Below, one piece after another: positions 39,042 through 47,384 of a stretch of 64,000 nt of DNA. The notes beneath the pieces were generated by a model that was not told the origin of the DNA, searched no databases, and saw only the letters and a program-made list of their open reading frames with translations. The first letter of the stretch is position 1; each line of letters begins with the position of its first letter. The stretch covers positions 1-64,000 of the forward strand of contig NZ_JAQQFR010000001.1 in the NCBI RefSeq assembly GCF_046025915.1, read 5' to 3'. The stretch is from Herbaspirillum rhizosphaerae_A. Its GTDB lineage: Bacteria > Pseudomonadota > Gammaproteobacteria > Burkholderiales > Burkholderiaceae_D. The position numbers and the translations under genes were made by a program.

Positions 39042-39578
39042 TTAGTCGAGGGTTTCGATAATGTGATTCAGATTGGTATAGATGCAGAGCTCGCCTGCGA
39101 TCACCAGTGATTTCTTGACGATGTCGGCGGGCGACAGCTCGGTATTCTCTTGCAGCGCCTTGGCGGCCGATTGGGCAAAGGTACCGCCCGATCCGATCGC
39201 GCCGATGCCGTCGGTCGGCTCCAGCACGTCGCCGTTGCCGGTGATCACCAGCGTGCTGTCGCGGTCGGCGGTCAGCAGCATGGCTTCGAGGCGGCGCAGC
39301 ATGCGGTCGGTGCGCCATTCCTTGGCCAACTCAACCGAGGCGCGCATGAGGTTGCCCTGATGCTTTTCCAGCTTGGATTCAAACAAGTCAAGAAGCGTAA
39401 ATGCATCGGCCGTACCGCCGGCGAAACCGACCAGAACCTTGCCGTTATAGAGCTTGCGCACTTTGCGCGCCGTGCCCTTCATGACCACGTTGCCGAGCGT
39501 CACCTGCCCGTCGCCGCCGAGCGCCACGGTATTGCCGCGTCGAACGGAAAGGATGGTCGTGCCGTGAAATTGTTCCAT
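39042..39578 (-). CDS. hslV: HslV, peptidase subunit of HslVU protease
   Basis: A 178-residue proteasome-beta-like Ntn hydrolase. The sequence begins MEQFHGTTILSVRR, so the catalytic Thr is T7 and six residues must be removed at the Gly-Thr bond; E. coli HslV needs only Met removal. ALGGDGQVTLG and VLVGFAGGTADAF are family blocks. It lies upstream of hslU and is driven by a sigma-32-type promoter at 39634-39661. Confidence 0.96.
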   Translation of the reverse strand: MEQFHGTTILSVRRGNTVALGGDGQVTLGNVVMKGTARKVRKLYNGKVLVGFAGGTADAFTLLDLFESKLEKHQGNLMRASVELAKEWRTDRMLRRLEAMLLTADRDSTLVITGNGDVLEPTDGIGAIGSGGTFAQSAAKALQENTELSPADIVKKSLVIAGELCIYTNLNHIIETLD

Positions 39579-39633
39579 GCTAATGCCTCAATGAATGGTG
39601 TTTCTACAGAATGTCGCTTTGCTTGTTCTGGTG

Positions 39634-39661
39634 AAATGGGGTCAGCCGCGCAGATTGCAAG
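39634..39661 (-). promoter_or_regulatory. Sigma-32 heat-shock promoter of hslVU
   Basis: CTTGCAA, 13 bp, CCCCATTT on the minus strand. This matches the RpoH consensus CTTGAAA-N13-15-CCCCATNT with one mismatch, and predicts transcription start about 48 nt before the hslV ATG. Confidence 0.82.
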
Positions 39662-39810
39662 GAGATTGCAAAGTACGTGGGCGCGTCGCGTCCGAAGGCC
39701 ATATTTTACGCCGCCGGGCAGGACAAAACAGAATGGAGGAAGAGCAAGACGTGGACAGATGACAATCTGTCTACTTTAAGGAAGAGAAACGGCACAAGAA
39801 CAGGAAATAC

Positions 39811-39910
39811 AAAAAATCCGTCGTCCCAGCGTACGCTGGGGCCCAGTGTCGTATCGGCCGTCCTGACAACACTGGGTTCTGACTTTCGTCAGGACGACGG
39901 CAATTTTTTT
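39811..39910. repeat. REP/MITE-like inverted-repeat element
   Basis: About 83 bp bounded by CCGTCGTCC and GGACGACGG, with inner arms CCCAGTGT / ACACTGGG and a perfect 16-bp palindrome CCCAGCGTACGCTGGG in one arm. It is flanked by an A-run and a T-run, so it can terminate transcription in both directions. It lies just past the putA stop. The style is that of short dispersed intergenic repeats in proteobacteria. Confidence 0.7.
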
Positions 39911-39916
39911 ATCTGC

Positions 39917-42900
39917 TTAAACCGACAAGGTCATCAGGCTCGCATTACCACCTGCAGCCGTCGTATTGACGCACAGCGCACGTTCAGCCACCAGACGCCA
40001 CAAGGCAATCGGCGCATCTTCAGCCGTCGGCACCAGCGGTACCAAGGCGCCATCGCGTGCAGCAAGCACATTGCGCCATTGTGTGATGACCGGCGCATCG
40101 ACCAGCGCCAGATGAATATCCGCCGCCGCAATGTCGCCGCTGACGTCAATCGCCTGATGCACTACTTGCGGCAAACCGGCAGGAATCAGTTTGCTTTGCA
40201 TCGCAGGTACCACCGCCGTATTGCCGGTCGCCAGCACCGCCGCCAGTTGATTGAGCAAGGCCGAGACGTCGTCGGCGGCGCACAGGATCTTGCCGCGTGG
40301 TGCGAACGACAGCGTGTTGCGTTCGCCGGTCGGGCCGGGCAAGGTCAGCGTCTTGTAGAGCAGGCTTTCCTGCACATAGGTCGCGCCGACTTGCGCCAGT
40401 TTGGCGTGACCGTGGGTGGCGGCCCAATCCAGCAATGCCTTCAACGGTGCCGATGCAGCGCCCTTGTTGTCGCTGAACAATTTGACTTCGGCGTGGCGCT
40501 GCAGGCGCTTCAGGTAAAGCGGGCCGCCGGCCTTGGGACCGGTACCCGACTTGCCTTCGCCGCCGAAAGGTTGCACGCCGACTACCGCGCCGACGATGTT
40601 GCGATTGACGTAGATGTTGCCGACATGCGCACGCTGCGCAACGAAATCGATGGTTTCATCGATGCGCGAATGCACGCCCAGTGTCAGGCCGTAGCCGCTG
40701 GCATTGATGGTGTCGATCAGTTGCGGCAACTGGTCGCGGCGATAGCGCAGCACGTGCAGCACCGGGCCGAAGACTTCGCGCTTGAGCTGCGCGATAGAGT
40801 CGATTTCGATCACGGTCGGTGCGACGAAGGTGCCTTGCGCGTGACGCTCATCCAGCGGCAGCTGATAGACCTTGCAGTTCTGCTTCATCTGTTCGATGTG
40901 CGCCAGCAATTGCGTGCGCGCTTCGATGTCGATGACCGGGCCGATGTCGGTTTCCAGACAATCCGGACGACCGACGCGCAACTCTTGCATCGCGCCCTTC
41001 AGCATGGTCATGGTTTTGTCGGCAATGTCTTCCTGCAAGCACAGCACGCGCAGCGCCGAGCAGCGTTGGCCGGCGCTGTCGAAGGCCGAGCTCAGGACAT
41101 CCTGCACCACCTGTTCAGGCAAGGCGCTGGAGTCAACGATCAAGGCGTTCTGGCCGCCGGTTTCAGCGATGAACGGAATGTCGCCGTGCTCGTCCTTGAT
41201 GCGTTGCGCCAGCGTGCGATTGATCAGTTGCGCGACTTCGGTCGAACCGGTGAAGATCACGCCTTTGACGCGCACGTCGCCCGTCAGCGTAGCGCCGACG
41301 GTCTCGCCGCGGCCGGGCAAGAATTGCAACGCTGCGCGCGGCACGCCAGCTTCATGCAGCAATTGCACGGCGCGATGCGCGATCAGTGGTGTTTGTTCTG
41401 CCGGCTTGGCCAGCACGACGTTGCCGGCGGCCAGCGAGGCGCTGACTTCGCCGATGAAAATCGCCAGCGGGAAATTCCATGGGCTGATGCAGACCACCGG
41501 GCCCCAGGCCAGCGCGTTGCCATCGTGGCGTGTTTGCAATGCGTAGTAACGCAGGAAGTCGACTGCTTCGCGCACTTCCGCAATGGCGTTCGGCAGCGAC
41601 TTGCCGGCTTCGCGCACGGCCAGCGCCATGAGTTCCGGCTGATGTGTCTCGAACAAGTCGGCGGCGCGCTCCAGCATTTGCGCGCGGTCGGATGAGGATA
41701 CCGATTGCCATTCGGAGGCGAAGGCAGTTGCGGCTTCCAGCGCGCTTTCTACATCGGCGCGCGAGGCTTCAACAATCTGGCCGACGACATCACGGCGATC
41801 CGCCGGATTGCAGATTTGCTGCAACTCGCCGGTGGAGTTGGCACCATCATGCAACAACGGTGCGACTTGCCATTGATGGGTAGAGGCTTGCACAAAAATG
41901 CGGTCGAGCTCGCGCAGGCTGTCTTCGTTGCTGAGATCGATGCCGGTGGAATTCTTGCGCTCTTCACCGTACAGATTGCGGGGCAAGGCGATCTGCGGAT
42001 GCGGCTCGCCGCCGGACTTTTGCACGGCAGCGATCGGGTCGGTGATCAGCGTGTCGATGGCAACGTTTTCGTCGACGATCTGATTCACGAAGGACGAGTT
42101 GGCGCCGTTCTCCAGCAGACGGCGCACCAGGTAAGCCAGCAGCGTCTGATGCGAACCCACCGGGGCGTAAATGCGGCAAGCCTTGCCGAGCTGATCGGCG
42201 CCGACCACCTGGTCGTACAGCGTCTCGCCCATGCCGTGCAAACATTGGAACTCGTAATCGTCGATCTTGTGTTGTTGCGCCCAGGTGTAAATCGCGGACA
42301 GCGTGTGCGCGTTGTGCGTGGCGAATTGCGGATAGATGGCGTCGGTCGAGGCCAGCAGTTTTTGCGCACAGGTCAGGTAGGACAAATCCGTGTGCACCTT
42401 GCGTGTGTAGACCGGATAGCCGGACAAGCCGTCCACTTGCGCGCGCTTGATTTCGCTATCCCAGTACGCGCCTTTGACCAGGCGCACCATCAGCTTGCGA
42501 CCGCTGCGGCGCGCCAGATCAGCGAGGTAGTCGATCACGAAGGGGCAACGCTTTTGATAGGCCTGTACCACGAAACCGATGCCTTCAAAACCGTCGAGGT
42601 CACGATCGAATGCCAGTGCCTCCATCAGATCGAGCGACAGTTCCAGGCGGTCGGCTTCTTCGGCGTCAATGTTGAGGCCGATGTTGTAGGACTTGGCCAG
42701 CACCAGCAATTGCTTCAGGCGCGGCAGCAGTTCGTTCATCACGCGCGCATGTTGCGCACGCGAATAGCGTGGATGCAGCGCCGACAGTTTGACCGAAATG
42801 CCGGGACCGTTCTTGATGCCGCGGCCGTTGGAGGCGCGACCGATGGCGTGGATCGCGTCTTCATAGGATTTGTAATAGAAGGCGGCGTCGTGCTCGGTCA

Positions 42901-43585
42901 GCGCTGCTTCGCCGAGCATGTCGTAGGAATAGCGATAGCCACGTTTTTCGTTGTCGCGGCTGTTGTCGAGCGCTTCGGCGATAGTCTGGCCGGTGACGAA
43001 CTGATTGCCCAGCATGCGCATGGCGAGATCGACGCCCTTGCGGATCAGCGGTTCACCGCCCTTGTTGATCAGACGCGTGAGCGCCGAAGCCAGACCGCTT
43101 TCGCTATTGGTGCCGACCAGCTTGCCGGTGATCAGCAAGCCCCAGGTTGCCGCATTGACGAACAGCGATGGCGACTCGCCCAGATGCTTGCGCCAGTCGC
43201 CCTTGCTGATCTTGTCGGCGATCAGGCGGTCGGCGGTCTGGTGATCGGGAATGCGCAGCAGCGCTTCAGCCAGGCACATGAGCGCCACGCCCTCTTCCGA
43301 CGACAGCGAGAATTCATGCATCAGCGCATCCACGCCGGACGAGCGCGTGCGTTTGGTGCGTACTGCCTGCACCAGTTTGCGCGCGAGCTTTTGGGTCGCC
43401 TCGGTCCAGGTCGCATTGCTTTGCACTTGCGACAGCAGCCATTGCACGGCACCACGCTCATCGCGGCGGTACACGGCAGTGATCGCTGCGCGCAATGGCG
43501 TTTGCTCAGCCAGCACTTCGTGATGAAAAGCGGCGAAAGCAGGAAGAAAAGTAAAAGCGTCGGACGGGTGGGAGGCGTTGTTCAT
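39917..43585 (-). CDS. putA: Bifunctional proline dehydrogenase / P5C dehydrogenase PutA
   Basis: 1222 residues. An N-terminal alpha domain is followed by the FAD-dependent proline dehydrogenase barrel (GISVKLSALHPRYS, DAEEADRLELSLDL, VVQAYQKRCP) and the P5C dehydrogenase domain (ISPWNFPLAIFIG, FTGSTEVAQ, catalytic Cys in SAGQRCSALRVL). About 200 further C-terminal residues resemble the non-catalytic ALDH-superfamily domain of type B PutAs. The ribbon-helix-helix DNA-binding domain of E. coli PutA is absent, so PutA is not its own repressor here. It oxidises L-proline to glutamate and passes electrons to quinone at the membrane. The start MNNASHPSD has GAGA upstream. Confidence 0.95.
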   Translation of the reverse strand: MNNASHPSDAFTFLPAFAAFHHEVLAEQTPLRAAITAVYRRDERGAVQWLLSQVQSNATWTEATQKLARKLVQAVRTKRTRSSGVDALMHEFSLSSEEGVALMCLAEALLRIPDHQTADRLIADKISKGDWRKHLGESPSLFVNAATWGLLITGKLVGTNSESGLASALTRLINKGGEPLIRKGVDLAMRMLGNQFVTGQTIAEALDNSRDNEKRGYRYSYDMLGEAALTEHDAAFYYKSYEDAIHAIGRASNGRGIKNGPGISVKLSALHPRYSRAQHARVMNELLPRLKQLLVLAKSYNIGLNIDAEEADRLELSLDLMEALAFDRDLDGFEGIGFVVQAYQKRCPFVIDYLADLARRSGRKLMVRLVKGAYWDSEIKRAQVDGLSGYPVYTRKVHTDLSYLTCAQKLLASTDAIYPQFATHNAHTLSAIYTWAQQHKIDDYEFQCLHGMGETLYDQVVGADQLGKACRIYAPVGSHQTLLAYLVRRLLENGANSSFVNQIVDENVAIDTLITDPIAAVQKSGGEPHPQIALPRNLYGEERKNSTGIDLSNEDSLRELDRIFVQASTHQWQVAPLLHDGANSTGELQQICNPADRRDVVGQIVEASRADVESALEAATAFASEWQSVSSSDRAQMLERAADLFETHQPELMALAVREAGKSLPNAIAEVREAVDFLRYYALQTRHDGNALAWGPVVCISPWNFPLAIFIGEVSASLAAGNVVLAKPAEQTPLIAHRAVQLLHEAGVPRAALQFLPGRGETVGATLTGDVRVKGVIFTGSTEVAQLINRTLAQRIKDEHGDIPFIAETGGQNALIVDSSALPEQVVQDVLSSAFDSAGQRCSALRVLCLQEDIADKTMTMLKGAMQELRVGRPDCLETDIGPVIDIEARTQLLAHIEQMKQNCKVYQLPLDERHAQGTFVAPTVIEIDSIAQLKREVFGPVLHVLRYRRDQLPQLIDTINASGYGLTLGVHSRIDETIDFVAQRAHVGNIYVNRNIVGAVVGVQPFGGEGKSGTGPKAGGPLYLKRLQRHAEVKLFSDNKGAASAPLKALLDWAATHGHAKLAQVGATYVQESLLYKTLTLPGPTGERNTLSFAPRGKILCAADDVSALLNQLAAVLATGNTAVVPAMQSKLIPAGLPQVVHQAIDVSGDIAAADIHLALVDAPVITQWRNVLAARDGALVPLVPTAEDAPIALWRLVAERALCVNTTAAGGNASLMTLSV

Positions 43586-43713
43586 ATTGGTTTGTCTCGG
43601 AAAAGTCGGCAAAACACGGTTTTTTGCTTGCTGCGATTTTATTCGGGATACGCCAATATTAATTCTGCATTTACTGCATTAATTACAAATTAAATTAAGT
43701 TAAAACTATTTTT

Positions 43714-43727
43714 GCAAAATTATATTC
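43714..43727. promoter_or_regulatory. Candidate Lrp/PutR-type site upstream of putA
   Basis: GCAAAATTATATTC in an AT-rich stretch 130 bp upstream of the putA ATG differs by one base from GCAAAATTAAATTC, which lies just upstream of the Lrp-family regulator gene (52032-52045). Confidence 0.4.
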
Positions 43728-43750
43728 TTATCAAGTTTTAGCTTGGCCAG

Positions 43751-43789
43751 ATAAACAAACACCCGTCCGGATGTCGCGGGACGGGTGTT
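43751..43789 (-). terminator. Terminator after RcnB-like gene
   Basis: An 11-bp stem (AACACCCGTCC / GGACGGGTGTT) with a 10-nt loop and a T-rich tail on the minus strand. It separates the RcnB-like gene from putA. Confidence 0.8.
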
Positions 43790-43832
43790 GAATGGAGCTG
43801 AAAAGTCTCTCTGGCGGATTGCGCCAGACAGC

Positions 43833-44231
43833 TTAGTTACCCAGCAACAATTGCATGATGATGCCGGTGCCGATCGCGACCAGCACATAGTCGCCGCCGG
43901 TCTGCACCCATTGATAGCCGCGTGGAGGAGCACTCAGGCGATGCTCGCGCCAGTTGTTGACGACGTATTGGCGATTGCGGTATTCCGGCGGCAAGCGGTC
44001 ACCGCGATGGAAAGCGTGGTTAGGACCTGCGCCGCGTTCGTCATGGCGATCCGGCGGGCCACGGCGGTCATTACGATGGTCGTCGTGACGATCCGGAGGA
44101 CCGCGACGATCATCATGACCTTGCGGTGGACGGCCATCGTCACGACCGTATTGTTGAGCATAAACAGCAGGCAAAGCACCGACGCCGAGCGTAAGGGCAA
44201 GAACCGAGGAGACAATGGATTTTTTATTCAT
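43833..44231 (-). CDS. RcnB family periplasmic protein
   Basis: 132 residues. A Sec signal peptide (MNKKSIVSSVLALTLGVGA ..., cleavage after VYA) is followed by a hydrophilic section with repeated RRGPPDRHD units (about 30-70), then the RcnB C-terminal domain (GDRLPPEYRNRQYVV, PPRGYQWVQTGGDYVLVAI). RcnB in E. coli is a periplasmic protein affecting nickel/cobalt homeostasis; the His/Asp-rich repeats could bind metal. GGAG ribosome site. It has its own terminator and seems unrelated to its amino-acid-use neighbours. Confidence 0.87.
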   Translation of the reverse strand: MNKKSIVSSVLALTLGVGALPAVYAQQYGRDDGRPPQGHDDRRGPPDRHDDHRNDRRGPPDRHDERGAGPNHAFHRGDRLPPEYRNRQYVVNNWREHRLSAPPRGYQWVQTGGDYVLVAIGTGIIMQLLLGN

Positions 44232-44421
44232 GGTGGGCTCCGTACGATATCAATAAAGCAGAAACCCGCTGCACAGCACTGTTGCCGAAAACATATGCAC
44301 TGCGAATGCAGCGGGACTGCTGTATGGAGCCCTTAACACCCGGCATGGTTCCTTAAAGGATGTATCCGAATGCTACCAAGGAAGCCTGCTCTAGCGTTGT
44401 CAGCCTGATGTCAGTCTTGCA

Positions 44422-45147
44422 TCAGCCTTCACCCAGATAAGCCGCCTTCACACGCGGATCGTTGAGCATCTCCTTGGCGTTGCCGGTCATGGTGATCAGG
44501 CCCGACTCCATCACATAACCGCGGTGTGCCGCTTCCAAGGCCAGCTTGGCGTTCTGCTCCACCAGCAGGATCGTGATGCCCTGCGCCGACACCGTGCGGA
44601 TCACTTCGAAGATCTTCTCCACCATGATCGGCGACAAGCCCATCGACGGTTCATCCAGCAACAGCAATTTCGGATGGCTCATCAGTGCACGCGCCATGGC
44701 CAGCATCTGCTGTTCACCACCGGAGAGCGTGCCGGCCATCTGGCTGGCGCGTTCCTTCAGGCGGGGAAACACAGTGAACCAGTGCTCGATGTCTTGCGCA
44801 ATCTGTTGTTTGTCGTCGCTGGTGTAGGCACCCATCAACAGATTTTCGTGAATGCTCATGCGCGTAAAAACACCGCGCCCTTCCGGTACCATCGCCAGCT
44901 TTTGCTGCACCAGGTTGAAGGAGCTTTGGCCCTTCAGCGCCTGACCGAGATAGGTGATGTGGCCGCTGACTTTGCAGTTCGGCAGCGTACCGGTGATGGC
45001 TTTCAAGGTGGTGGTCTTGCCGGCACCATTGGCGCCGATCAGCGTGACCAGTTCGCCTTCGTTGACTTCCAGGCTCGCGCCCTTGACGGCCTTGATGCCG
45101 CCGTAGGCGACGCTGAGGTCTTCAACTTTTAAGATATTTGTTGTCAT
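44422..45147 (-). CDS. livF: ABC transporter ATP-binding protein, LivF type
   Basis: A 241-residue HAAT-family ATPase. Walker A is GANGAGKTT, signature LSGGEQQMLAMARAL, Walker B LLLLDEPSMGLSP, switch His in VEQNA. It pairs with LivG to power a LivHM permease. Last gene of the livH-M-G-F set, with an unusually long 163-bp spacer after livG. The family usually imports branched-chain amino acids, but this context suggests proline, hydroxyproline or related compounds. Confidence 0.93.
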   Translation of the reverse strand: MTTNILKVEDLSVAYGGIKAVKGASLEVNEGELVTLIGANGAGKTTTLKAITGTLPNCKVSGHITYLGQALKGQSSFNLVQQKLAMVPEGRGVFTRMSIHENLLMGAYTSDDKQQIAQDIEHWFTVFPRLKERASQMAGTLSGGEQQMLAMARALMSHPKLLLLDEPSMGLSPIMVEKIFEVIRTVSAQGITILLVEQNAKLALEAAHRGYVMESGLITMTGNAKEMLNDPRVKAAYLGEG

Positions 45148-45207
45148 GATGATCTTTCAACTTTTTATACAGCGCTTCGTTGACTCTGTGGCGTACCTTG
45201 AGCGCCG

Positions 45208-45268
45208 TAGCGAGCGGGGGCAGGCCGGCAGGAGAAGCGCAGCCGTACGGAGGTACGGCGAGCATCGC
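45208..45268. repeat. Dispersed intergenic element, copy B (livG-livF spacer)
   Basis: TAGCGAG (45208-45214), a hairpin GCCGTAC-GGAG-GTACGGC (45242-45259) and CGAGCATCGC (45259-45268) occur in the same order as in the hslV-hslU spacer. It lies inside the transporter operon and may tune expression of livF relative to livG. Confidence 0.5.
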
Positions 45269-45310
45269 AGTGCTGGTCTGCGCCCGCGCAGTAGGCGAAC
45301 AAGGTGCGCA

Positions 45311-46081
45311 TTAATGGGCAGCGCCCAGATACGCCTCAATCACGGCGGGGTTCTTCTGCACATCGGCCGGTACGCCTTCGGCAATCGGCTTGCCGTAGTC
45401 CAGCACCGTCAGCCGGTTGCACAGGCCCATCATCAGTTTGACGTCGTGTTCGATCAGTAGAATCGTCTTGCCTTCCGCCTGAATCTTGACCAGCAGTTCA
45501 CGCAGGCCGAGCTTCTCGGTGGCGTTCATGCCGGCGGCAGGTTCGTCCAGCGCCAAGAGTTGTGGCTCGGTCGCCAGTGCGCGGGCAATTTCCAATCTTC
45601 TCTGATCGCCGTAGGACAAATGACGCGCGGTACGCGACGAGAACTGGCCGATGCCGACGAAGTCGAGCAGCTTCTGCGATTTCTCTTTGATTTGTGCTTC
45701 TTCGTCTCTTGCTGCCTTGTGACGGAACACGGCGCCGAAGACGTTTTGCTTGGTGCGCACGTGGCAGCCGACCATGACGTTCTCCAGCACGGTCATGTCG
45801 CCGAAGAGGCGGATGTTCTGGAAGGTGCGGGCAATACCTGCCTTGGCCACTTCATGCGGGGCGCTGGGGCTGTAGGGCTTGCCGGCCAGCTCGAAGCTGC
45901 CGGTATCGGGTTGGTACAGACCGGTAATGACGTTGAAGAAGGTGGTCTTGCCGGCGCCGTTGGGGCCGATCAGGCCATAGATCTGGCCTTGTTCGATCGT
46001 CAGGCTGACACCCGACAGGGCTTGCAGGCCGCCGAAGCGTTTGCTGACGTCGGCGATTTTTAACAGGGTGGTGGTGCTCAT
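45311..46081 (-). CDS. livG: ABC transporter ATP-binding protein, LivG type
   Basis: 256 residues. Walker A GPNGAGKTT, the LivG-type long insertion, signature LSYGDQRRLEIARAL, Walker B LLALDEPAAGMN, IEHDVKLMM with switch His. GAGGAC ribosome site; 29 bp after livM. Confidence 0.94.
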   Translation of the reverse strand: MSTTTLLKIADVSKRFGGLQALSGVSLTIEQGQIYGLIGPNGAGKTTFFNVITGLYQPDTGSFELAGKPYSPSAPHEVAKAGIARTFQNIRLFGDMTVLENVMVGCHVRTKQNVFGAVFRHKAARDEEAQIKEKSQKLLDFVGIGQFSSRTARHLSYGDQRRLEIARALATEPQLLALDEPAAGMNATEKLGLRELLVKIQAEGKTILLIEHDVKLMMGLCNRLTVLDYGKPIAEGVPADVQKNPAVIEAYLGAAH

Positions 46082-46110
46082 TGATTCGTCCTCTGTGTTC
46101 GTCGATGTGG

Positions 46111-47328
46111 TTACGCTTTGACGACGCCGACCGGCTCGTCGCTGTGCGGGTGGTCGGCTTCGGGGCGGTCTTCATGCTTGGGCGAAGGCCACAGGCCGGC
46201 CGGACGGTTCAACATGATGACGACCATGGCCAGGCCGTAGAGCAGTTGGCGCAGCACTTCGGCGTCGATCCAGACTTTGCCGAACAGGCTCATCTGCACC
46301 GGTTCGACCACGTGACGCAGCACTTCCGGCAAGGCGGCGAGGATGATGCCGCCCAGCACGACGCCGGGGATGTGGCCGATGCCGCCCAGCACCACCATGG
46401 CCAGCACGGCGATGGATTCGGTCAGGGAGAAGGATTCCGGCGAGACAAAGCCCTGGAAGGAGGCGAACATGGCGCCGGCCACACCACCGAAGGAGGCGCC
46501 CATGGCGAACGCGAGGAGTTTGACGTTGCGCGTGTTGATGCCCATGGCCTTGGCGGCGATCTCGTCTTCGCGAATCGCCACCCAGGCACGGCCCAGACGC
46601 GAGTCCTGCAGACGGATCGAGAAGAAGATCACGCCGATGCACAGCAGCAGGAACAGGAAGTAGTAGGCGTTGACCGACGGCATGGAGAAGCCGAGAAACT
46701 TGACGATGGAGCCGGAACCGGGTTCGCCGGCCAGCGAGACGCCGAAGACGCGGATCGGGTCGATCAGGTTGATCCCTTGCGGCCCGTTGGTGATGTTGAC
46801 CGGGGCGTTGAGGTTGTTCATGAAGATGCGGATGATTTCACCGAAGCCCAGGGTCACGATGGCGAGGTAGTCGCCGCGCAGTTTCAAGGTCGGTGCGCCC
46901 AGCAGTGCGCCGAATAAGGCGGCAATCAAAGCCGACAGCGGCACGATGATCCACAGCGACAGGTGGATACCGCTCTGGACGATCTGCGGACCGCAGACCA
47001 TGACGAGGAAGTTGCCCACGGCCGGATAGGTGTTGACGAAGGATTGCAGCACGTCGGCGAACTGGGGCGAGGCCAGCAAGCCGGCGGTATAAGCACCGAT
47101 GGCGTAGAAGGCGATGTAGCCCAGGTCCAGCAGGCCGGCAAAGCCTACCACCACGTTCAGGCCCAGGGCCAGCATGATGTAGAGCAAAGCCATGTCCATG
47201 ATGCGTACCCAGGAGTTACCAAACATGCTGGCAACGAAGGGGAAGACGATCATGACGATCAGGAGCGCAGCCAGGCTGATGTTTGCCTGGCGCGGGTTGC
47301 GTTTCTTGTCGAAGGTGAGGAAGGCCAT
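46111..47328 (-). CDS. livM: ABC transporter permease, LivM type
   Basis: A 405-residue polytopic permease with about 10 helices. Family blocks LGLNVVVGFAGLLDLGYIAF, LRGDYLAIVTLGFGEI and the cytoplasmic coupling loop AIREDEIAAKAMGIN are clear. The C-terminal tail is hydrophilic and His/Glu-rich. GAGAGA before the ATG; 56 bp after livH. Confidence 0.94.
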   Translation of the reverse strand: MAFLTFDKKRNPRQANISLAALLIVMIVFPFVASMFGNSWVRIMDMALLYIMLALGLNVVVGFAGLLDLGYIAFYAIGAYTAGLLASPQFADVLQSFVNTYPAVGNFLVMVCGPQIVQSGIHLSLWIIVPLSALIAALFGALLGAPTLKLRGDYLAIVTLGFGEIIRIFMNNLNAPVNITNGPQGINLIDPIRVFGVSLAGEPGSGSIVKFLGFSMPSVNAYYFLFLLLCIGVIFFSIRLQDSRLGRAWVAIREDEIAAKAMGINTRNVKLLAFAMGASFGGVAGAMFASFQGFVSPESFSLTESIAVLAMVVLGGIGHIPGVVLGGIILAALPEVLRHVVEPVQMSLFGKVWIDAEVLRQLLYGLAMVVIMLNRPAGLWPSPKHEDRPEADHPHSDEPVGVVKA

Positions 47329-47384
47329 GTCGGTCTCTCTTTCTTTATCTGTTCTGAGGCTGTCTGAAACTGTTCGTGACAGTC

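Larger units (their letters stand above)
39579..39916. other. Intergenic region putA / hslV
   Basis: 338 bp without a gene. It contains the hslV heat-shock promoter (39634-39661) and an inverted-repeat element (39811-39910) next to the putA end. The rest shows nothing recognisable. Confidence 0.6.

Noticed and set aside
39677..43693. Two long plus-strand open frames (39677-41695 and 41705-43693)
   Set aside because: They mirror putA in the antisense frame, a known effect of high third-position GC. No ribosome sites and no domains.
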